DNA of 64,000 nt from Okapia johnstoni (Eukaryota > Chordata > Mammalia > Artiodactyla > Giraffidae). The stretch is taken from NCBI GenBank assembly GCA_024291935.2, contig CM044315.1, forward strand, positions 76,800,385 through 76,864,384, read 5' to 3'. The first letter of the stretch is position 1, and the number at the start of each line of letters is the position of its first letter. This document shows positions 57,273-64,000 of this stretch, piece by piece. The notes beneath the pieces are model-generated. The model was given only the letters and a program-made list of their open reading frames with translations. It searched no databases and was not told the origin of the DNA. The translations under genes were made by a program, and so were the position numbers.

Positions 57273-58735
57273 ATATACAGGAATGACATCATGGAAGGCT
57301 TCATGGAGGAGGCACTGCAGGACTGAATCATGAAGAATAAGCATTTCTGAAAAAACAAATTTACACAGCTGAGCAGACAGGAAGGTAGAAATTCAGGCAG
57401 CCTCATCAGGATAACCACTACCCCCGCTGCCCATCTGTCAGCCCCTGGTCCCTAGACAATCCTCTCATTCTGCTACCACTTCCTTTACTTTCTTCCCCTT
57501 CTCCCATGGCCTTCACTCGCAAGGGGAGATCTTTGCCTCCTAATTCTCTGAGAGCTTTGGTTTGGAATTCTTCAGCTTTCTGCCGTGCTCCAACCCAACC
57601 CAGATATGTCAAACTAACTACTTCCATGTCATTAGCCTCAGTCTCATCTAATGGGGGAATCAATCTTCCTTTTCAAGGCTGGTCCCTTCTCTTGAACACT
57701 CTCACCTCATCTCCTTCAGGGCCTTGACCCGTCAATCTCTCCCTCTCCTCCATCCTCAGCCTCTTCCTCTTCTTCAACGCCTCTCTTTTGTGTAAAATCG
57801 GGCTCAAGTACCTTCCATCTTAGCTCACCACTTCTTCAAACCATCAAAGGAATAACAAATAAAACAACTTGACCTTAAGATTAAAGACATCGACAAGCAT
57901 CTTCTTATGAGGTTTTCCAAAGAGCATCTGTGCTTTCAGAATCAATTCTAATCTCATTACAATTTATTCTAAGAGATAAACATTAAAATCACTACTTGCA
58001 TATTTTAATAAAATCCATCCTTTGGGCTCCTTTGGAAGCTACCGTTAATGCTGGGAGGCAGACCCACAGAGGTACGGTATCCTCAGCAAATGAGCACATG
58101 CAGTGGCCTAAATGCAAGCCCTCCCTCCCCACCTATCCCTGCTCACATACAGCCATGTATTCATCCAGTGGACTCAACCTTCACCCAGAAACTCATGTTT
58201 TGTTGAAAATTGCTACAAGTATTTTGCAAACTAACATGATTTCACATACATCATCATTAAACATTGAGTAAAAACAAAACCACAAAAACAAACAAAAATA
58301 AGCCAAATAATTAGCATCTATGTTTTCATACAACTCGAGGGTGAAAGTCAAGTTAACCATAATCATTAAACCAGTTGTTTGCCTTTAGGCTCATTAAATG
58401 TGCTATTAGATGTGCTATTCAAGAAAGGTACTTGCCACCTTGGATGCCTCTTGTGATCACAAATTAGATTCTGCCATTTGTGCACTGGATAGTATTTTTA
58501 TAATTTGTTGACTTTATCTTCCAAGTATATTCTAAGGTTGCCCATAAAAGAAGTATTAAGAAAATTTGTATAGGCTTCTCTGATTTAGATATGAATTTTA
58601 GAAATTGGAATTATATTAAAAGTTATTTTGAGTTATCCCATCCTCATCTTCACTAAATTGTGAGCTCCAGAGGATTGAGACAATATCTGATTCATTTCTG
58701 GAACCCAAGTCTGCACTTAGCAAAGGATCTAGTCT
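57273..58735. other. Intergenic AT-richer sequence
   Basis: No gene is supported. Base composition becomes AT-rich after about 57,800. Confidence 0.5.
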
Positions 58736-59160
58736 TGTATCAGTTAGTAATTACCACCATAATACTATAAACAAACTGCCCAAAATTTAGTAGATTAAAA
58801 TAGCAGGCATTTATTCCCCTGCTAATGAGTCTGCAGGTCCACTTCAGATTGACTGTTTAGTCTGGGTAAATCTGCTCAAGCTGAAGGTCATCTGGGTGAG
58901 CTTCAGGCTACAGCTTGGGTTCAGGTCTGATCCATGTGTGGTAGGCTGAAGTTACAGTGGCTTTCTACAGCTGCTCTTCTCATGGCAATCACCAGAAGCC
59001 AAGCTCCTTTAAGTCTTTGGCCTATGTCAATTCACCAGCTTTCCGTTGGCCAAATCAAGTCACCCAGCCACTCCCAGTATCAGTGAAAAGAAGACGTATA
59101 CTCTCCTCACTGCAAAAGTACACGGCATAAAGAAAAATTAACACCAATTCCCCTCAAGTT
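58736..59160 (+). repeat. Old unclassified interspersed repeat
   Basis: 'gtatcagttagtaattacca', 'caaactgcccaaaatttagt' and 'agattaaaatagcaggcatt' recall a common ancient mammalian repeat whose consensus runs 'aacaaaccaccccaaaactt'. I cannot assign the family with certainty. Confidence 0.45.
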
Positions 59161-59189
59161 CTTCCCAAAAATTAAAGAGGAGGGGATCC

Positions 59190-60230
59190 TTCAAAATTCA
59201 TTCTACTCTGATACCAAAGCCAGACAAAGACACTGAAAAAAATTACAGACCAATATCTTTGAGGAATGTTGATGCAAAAATCCTCAAAAAAAATATTGGC
59301 AAACAGAATTAACAGCATATCAAACAGATTATATGCCATGACCAAATGGGATGCATTCCTGGAATGCAAGGATGGCTCACCACAAGAAAATTAATCAATG
59401 TAATATGCCACATTAACGGAATAAAGGAGGAAAACACATCATGTTGATTGATGCAGAAAAACATTTAACAAAAATCAACACCATTTGTGATAAAGCACTC
59501 AACACATAGAAAATCCTGAAGACTCAACCAAAATCAAAAACAAAAAAACAACTATTAGAACTAATAAACTAAGTTAAGTTGTAGAATACAAAACAATATG
59601 CAAAAATTACTTATATTTCTATACACTAATAATAACTACCATGTGATCCAGCAACTCTACTTCTGGGTATGGGCCCAAAGAATTGAAAACAGGAACTCAA
59701 ACAGATATTTGCACACCTATGTTCACAGTAGCATCATTCACAATAGCCCAAAGGTGGTAGCATCCCAAATGCTCATCGTGTTCATCAACAGGTGAAGGAA
59801 TAAACAAATGCCGTACATATATACAACGGAATATTACTCAGCATTAACAAGGAAGAAAATCTTGACACAGAAAACATCATGGATAAACCTTGAGGCCGAT
59901 ATGTTAAGGGAAACAAGTCAGTCGTAAAAGGACAAAGATTATATGATTGTATTTTTATGTTACCTAGAGTAGTCATGTTCTTAGAAAACAGAATGATAGT
60001 TAACAGGGTCTAGGGAAGGAGAAGCAGATAGGGAGTCATTATTTAATGATTACGGAGTTTTTATTTTGCAAGATGAAAAGAGTTCTGGAGATGGAGGGGG
60101 GTGACAATACCTCCATAACAGTGTGAATGTACACTGTGCCACTGAATCGGACACTTAAAAATGGTTAAGATGGTTAATTTTGTTATGTATATTTCACCAC
60201 AATTAGAAAAATAAAATAAATAAAATTTAA
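59190..60230 (+). mobile_element. Ancient L1 LINE 3' part (L1M type)
   Basis: 59195-59500 translates in pieces to the L1 ORF2 reverse-transcriptase region ([20 protein letters not shown] and [18 protein letters not shown], with many breaks). 59540-59635 matches a later ORF2 part (LIFLYTNNN). 59636-60230 is the L1M 3' end ('catgtgatccagcaactcta', 'ggaatattactcagcattaa', 'cttaaaaatggttaagatgg') with an ATAAAATAAATAAA tail. Internal deletions join the pieces. It is long dead. Confidence 0.85.
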
Positions 60231-61344
60231 AAGCACACGGCAAAGAGAATGGCTATTTAATCCTATTGTTAGTGTCTTATAAAAGTCATACAGTGAGCCA
60301 GTGCCAGAGACATGAACTGAAAGCAGACCTTTGTCCATTCAATCAAAGTGACTAAACACTAGTGGAAAGAACACTGGACTTGAGATCAGACAGACCTGAG
60401 GAAAAAATCCTATCTCTGCCACAGGCGTGCTGTTTGACCTTGGTCGAGTCCCTTCCTTTCTCTGTACTTCAGGTTTTTCCTCTGCACAGTGAGGAAGTCG
60501 GGCCAGACCAGTGCTAAGCTCTATTTCTCCTGCCCTCTAAACTCGTTCATCCATTCAATAAATACTTAACTTGCCACATACAGGGTGCTGTGTTAGATCC
60601 TAGGGGTAGGGTGAGGATTTTCAACACAGCCTCCTAACTTCTTGAAAAGTCTTCCATGCACTCAGCCCCTTCCCTCTAGGCTTGCCTCTGAGCACCTATG
60701 TAGAGGTGACTGGCGGAGTCATCAGTGGGACTGGTTGGTATTACTCTGATGTCATCATCACTAGTCTTAACCCGGTTCTCAGTGCTGTCCAGTATGCCCA
60801 CTTCATTTCTCTGATCACTACCCTCTTACTCTTCTCACAATGATCATTTCATATATTCCCCCATCCTCTAACCTCTGACACCCCAACTCTTCCCTTATTA
60901 TTGGTGTATAACCTTCACTCCTAGTTTTTGGTAAAAGCTGAAGCTCTCAGATGAAATCTCCCTGAACTTCCAACTACCTTACCTACATACCCACCTACCC
61001 CATCATCTGGGTATACCCCTTGCTTCATTTGAGGCTCTATTCCCCTCTATCCAAGCCATTCCTGCTACTGGACTTCAGAGCTGCTCCCTTCCCACCTTCA
61101 TAGATTCATGTGACCAATTTCTTTTGTCTCAATAGTTCCCTCTCAAACAGATCATGAGCATCAATATTTAAGTATGTTTAAGTCTTTTGCATCTTGAAAA
61201 TAAAAGCCTCTCCTTGACTCAACATCCCCTTCTAGCTGCCAGCTCACTTCTCATCTCCCCTTCTGTTGCAGTCAGATTTCTTGGCTACAAGTAACAGAAG
61301 CCAGCTCTTGCTGATTTAAACAAACAAACAAAAAAATGGAACTG
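60231..61344. other. Intergenic sequence with a MIR remnant
   Basis: A sense MIR-like stretch lies at 60370-60500 ('tgcacagtgaggaagtcggg' after 'tttgaccttggtcgagtccc'). The remainder is pyrimidine-rich unique sequence without genes. Confidence 0.5.
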
Positions 61345-61830
61345 ATTAAATGGCTGTTGAAACACATGCCCACAAAAAGACTAGTACACAAATGTTCACA
61401 GCAGCCTTATTGATAGTAGTCAAAAACTGGACACAACTTCAATAGTCACCAACAGGTGAGTGCACGAATAGGTGAGTGTGGTGTGTTAATGAGTAGCATA
61501 CTACTCAGCAACAAAAAGAAATGAACTACTGGTAAACATTACAGCAACACAGAAAAATATTAAAAAACATTAAGGTAAAGAAAAGAATCCAGACCCAAAA
61601 TACTGATTGAATTTGTGTACAGTTCTAACACAGGTAAAGCTATATAGATATAGAAACATCTCTGGGACCAGAGGTGGGGGAAGCAGTTGACCATAATGGG
61701 CCACAGGAAATTTTGGGGGGTAATGGAAGTGTTCTAATCTTGATTAGAGTAGTGGTTACACAGGCATATACATTTTTAAAAACTCATTGAATTATACCTC
61801 AAGTTCATTTTAAGTACATAAACTACCAAA
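61345..61830 (+). mobile_element. Second ancient L1 3' end (L1M type)
   Basis: L1 3' landmarks in order: 'acaaatgttcacagcagcct', 'cttcaatagtcaccaacagg', 'ctactcagcaacaaaaagaa', 'ggaccagaggtgggggaagc' and 'aaaaactcattgaattatac'. Same orientation as the L1 at 59,190 but a separate copy, since it repeats the same 3' region. Confidence 0.8.
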
Positions 61831-61860
61831 ACTAAAGTTGATTTTAAAAGTTATAGATAC

Positions 61861-62090
61861 GTTCAGTTCAGTCGCTCAGTCGTGTCCAACTCTTTGTGAC
61901 CCCATGAATCACAGCACGCCGGGCCTCCCTGTCCATCCCCAACTTCCAGAGTTTACCCAAACTCATGTCCATCGAGTCGGTGATGCCATCCAGCCATCTC
62001 ATTCTCTGTCGTCCCCTTCTCCTCCTGCCCCCAATCCTTCCCAGCATTAGGGTCTTTTCCAATGAGTCAACTCTTCGCATGAGGTGGCCT
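61861..62090 (-). repeat. BovB LINE 3' end
   Basis: TTCAGTTCAGTCGCTCAGTC start, 'catgtccatcgagtcggtga', 'gggtcttttccaatgagtca', truncated at 'gcatgaggtggcc'. The minus-strand frame encodes [18 protein letters not shown] and [16 protein letters not shown], still largely open for 70 codons. Confidence 0.93.
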
Positions 62091-62110
62091 AGCTAGATGA
62101 TAATAGATAC

Positions 62111-62136
62111 AGATAGATAGATAGATAGATAGATAG
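62111..62136. repeat. (AGAT)n microsatellite
   Basis: About six and a half AGAT units just right of the BovB truncation point. Confidence 0.93.
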
Positions 62137-63483
62137 GCAGATATTTCGTTGGCTTACAGAATTGCTGGGAAGATAGAGAGACTGGCTTGGGTCTGCTTCT
62201 ATAACCACCATCACTACCATAGCCCTTTCTTTTGGTACCACGGCTAGCCGCACTCACACCTTTGTTACCAACCAGCCCTTCTGGGCCACTAGCCCAGGAA
62301 CTCTTCCCTTCAAGACCACCACTGCTTTCAGAAAACACTCCTCTGTGTCCTTGCCCTTGTGTTTCACTAACTCCTGATTCCAAGTTGTGCTTCTGGTTGG
62401 CAAGGCCTTTGGCAAGTCCAGTCCTTTGCTCATCCCAGCTCAAAGCCAGTTGGAAAGACAAGTATCTGGTAGCTTCCTCATCTCCAGTGGGAGGAAGGCC
62501 CTGTTTCTCAGCAATATTCATAAGTAGGGAATTCTCCAAATATAGGGAGGTGAGATGGCTACTGGGCAGCCAAGAGGAATGACAGGTGTCAACATTTACA
62601 GCTCACACAAACTTCTCCAAAGAGTGGACTACACCAGCCGCTCTGTTCTGCCTCCCACCCCCTTCTTCCGCTGCAGCCCAGCTTATGTGGTCCCCGTCAT
62701 TCTCCAAACATGGCTTACAAAGGTCACTGGTGGCCACCCTGTCACAGTCTAACAGACACGTCCCTTGTTGGCCACTCCCTCCTTTTTGGAAGGACAAGGC
62801 TCCCTCTTCAGTGCCACCTGACTCTCCTTCTACTGCTCCTGTCTTGCCTGCTTTGTAAGATCACCCTGCTCTATCCAAACTTTAAATGCCAGAGCTCCTC
62901 AAGACTCAGCCTAAAAGCCTCTTCTTGCCTCTATTCTGAACTTTTCGCTGGTGATTCACATTTATCTCTCTGGCCCAGACCTCTTCTCCCAGCTTCATAC
63001 CTGTTTGATATCTGCACTTGGATGTCTCAAAGGCAATAAGGCACCCCATCTCGTCCATTCTGAACCAACTGAGAAAAAGACACGGGAATCATGGAGGTGA
63101 CAATAAACATGGCAGCTCTAGTGCTGGTGAATCTGGACAGGACATGATGCTTGAATATGTAGCCACAACCCTGCTCCCTAAAACTTGCCTTGACTCCGGT
63201 CCTTAGGGTGACCCACCCAGGGGGAATTTGGATCAGCTGAGCAAACACAATTCTGCAGAACCACATCTTTACACTGAACCAGAAGAGTGGGACCAAAGTG
63301 GGCCTGGCCTCCAGATAACCTCTAGAAGCGGGTGGGCCTCTGTCCCGTGTGCTGTCCACACGAAAGAGGGAGCAGAGCCGAGCTCAGCCATCCTGCAGGC
63401 GAAGCCTGACGAGGAAGAGAAGGTGGAAGGGTCACGCCTGGCTGATGTCATCTCACTAACAGATAAGTCCCTATCTACTTCCT
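62137..63483. other. Intergenic sequence with a 148-codon minus-strand open frame
   Basis: No recognised gene. The minus-strand frame 62539-62093 is open for 148 codons. It is rich in Gly, Ser, Lys and Gln over the part outside the AGAT repeat, and its last ~15 codons (YLPIYLSIYLSVSIII) are translated microsatellite. See findings. Confidence 0.4.
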
Positions 63484-63690
63484 TTGGAAGGACTTCCCTG
63501 ATAGCTCAGTTGGTAAAGAATCTGCCTGCAATGCGGGAGACCTGGGTTCGATCCCTGGGTTGGGACGATCCCCTGGAGAAGGGAAAGGCTACCCACTCGT
63601 GTATTCTGGCCTGGAGAATTCCATGAACTGTATAGTCGGTCCAAGAGGTCACAAAGAGTCAGACATGACTGAGCGACTTTCACTTTCACT
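63484..63690 (+). repeat. Bov-tA SINE
   Basis: Sense Bov-tA from 'ggacttccctgatagctcag' to 'gactgagcgactttcacttt'. The flanks ACTTCCTTTGGAAG and ACTTCCTTCTGAAG look like an imperfect target-site duplication. Confidence 0.94.
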
Positions 63691-64000
63691 TCCTTCTGAA
63701 GGAGGAGGCAGAAAAGGAGGAAGATTTTCTTCCTGGTTCTTCCAAAAGTGTCGGGGCACCCACTCCAGAAACACTGAGAAGAGAGGTTGCTTGTCCCTAC
63801 AAATGTATCCATAGTCCAACTCATGATCTTTTCCCCAAATATAGTCATCTTCCAAGATCCACTATCAGTCATGGCGTAGGTAACCCTCTAGGTGCCCATG
63901 CCAGGAGTCAGTAGTAGGATCATCTTATTTGCTGACTATGTTTTTCCAAATTCACCGCTCAGTATTTTTGGCTCATCGAGTCTCCTTTATTTCCACAGTC
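63691..64000. other. Intergenic right edge
   Basis: Unique sequence; nothing recognised. Confidence 0.5.

Noticed and set aside
57148..57333. Open frame with Val-Cys repeats
   Set aside because: Translation of the GT microsatellite.
1..64000. CRISPR-like array or phage/plasmid-type system
   Set aside because: The repeated motifs across the window are dispersed SINE and LINE copies with variable spacing, not regularly spaced direct repeats. Introns and ruminant repeats show this is vertebrate nuclear DNA.

Overview
This is mammalian nuclear DNA from a ruminant, most likely a bovid. Two things show this. There is an interrupted vertebrate coding gene with consensus splice sites. There are also many ruminant-restricted repeats: tRNA-Glu-derived Bov-tA/Bov-A2 SINEs, CHR-type SINEs and 3' ends of the RTE-clade LINE BovB. 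Cattle, sheep, goat and buffalo cannot be told apart by eye. No bacterial-type operon, CRISPR array or integron is present.

Region 1-34,424 is the 3' half of one plus-strand gene, recognised as TRABD2B (TIKI2), a membrane-tethered metalloprotease of the TraB/GumN/PrgY fold that inactivates Wnt ligands. Five coding exons lie at 1530-1676, 7545-7719, 21275-21365, 24916-25185 and 34205-34424. Their junction phases (0, 1, 2, 2) are consistent, and together they give 903 nt, that is 300 residues plus a stop. The signal peptide and the N-terminal half of the enzyme domain lie upstream of the window. The introns hold old MIR and L2 fragments, younger Bov-tA and BovB insertions and a long pyrimidine-rich tract.

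Region 34,425 to about 39,535 is the probable 3' UTR. It has a proximal ATTAAA at 34,662 and a distal AATAAA at 39,507. The long form would carry a whole antisense SINE.

Region 39,536-64,000 appears intergenic; I could support no further gene. It is dense in transposons: two large BovB pieces with recognisable reverse-transcriptase reading frames (43,886-44,588 minus; 53,966-54,898 plus), a BovB piece carrying a nested SINE fragment (45,096-45,710), Bov-A2 dimers, a probable ERV-type LTR near 48,600-49,310, CHR SINEs, two ancient L1 3' ends (59,190-60,230 and 61,345-61,830) and several microsatellites.

I did not find a convincing new biological system. The points most worth checking are the splice-split catalytic motif of TRABD2B, its tandem polyadenylation with a SINE in the UTR, the nested and duplicated repeats around 45-49 kb, and an unexplained 148-codon minus-strand frame at 62.1-62.5 kb.
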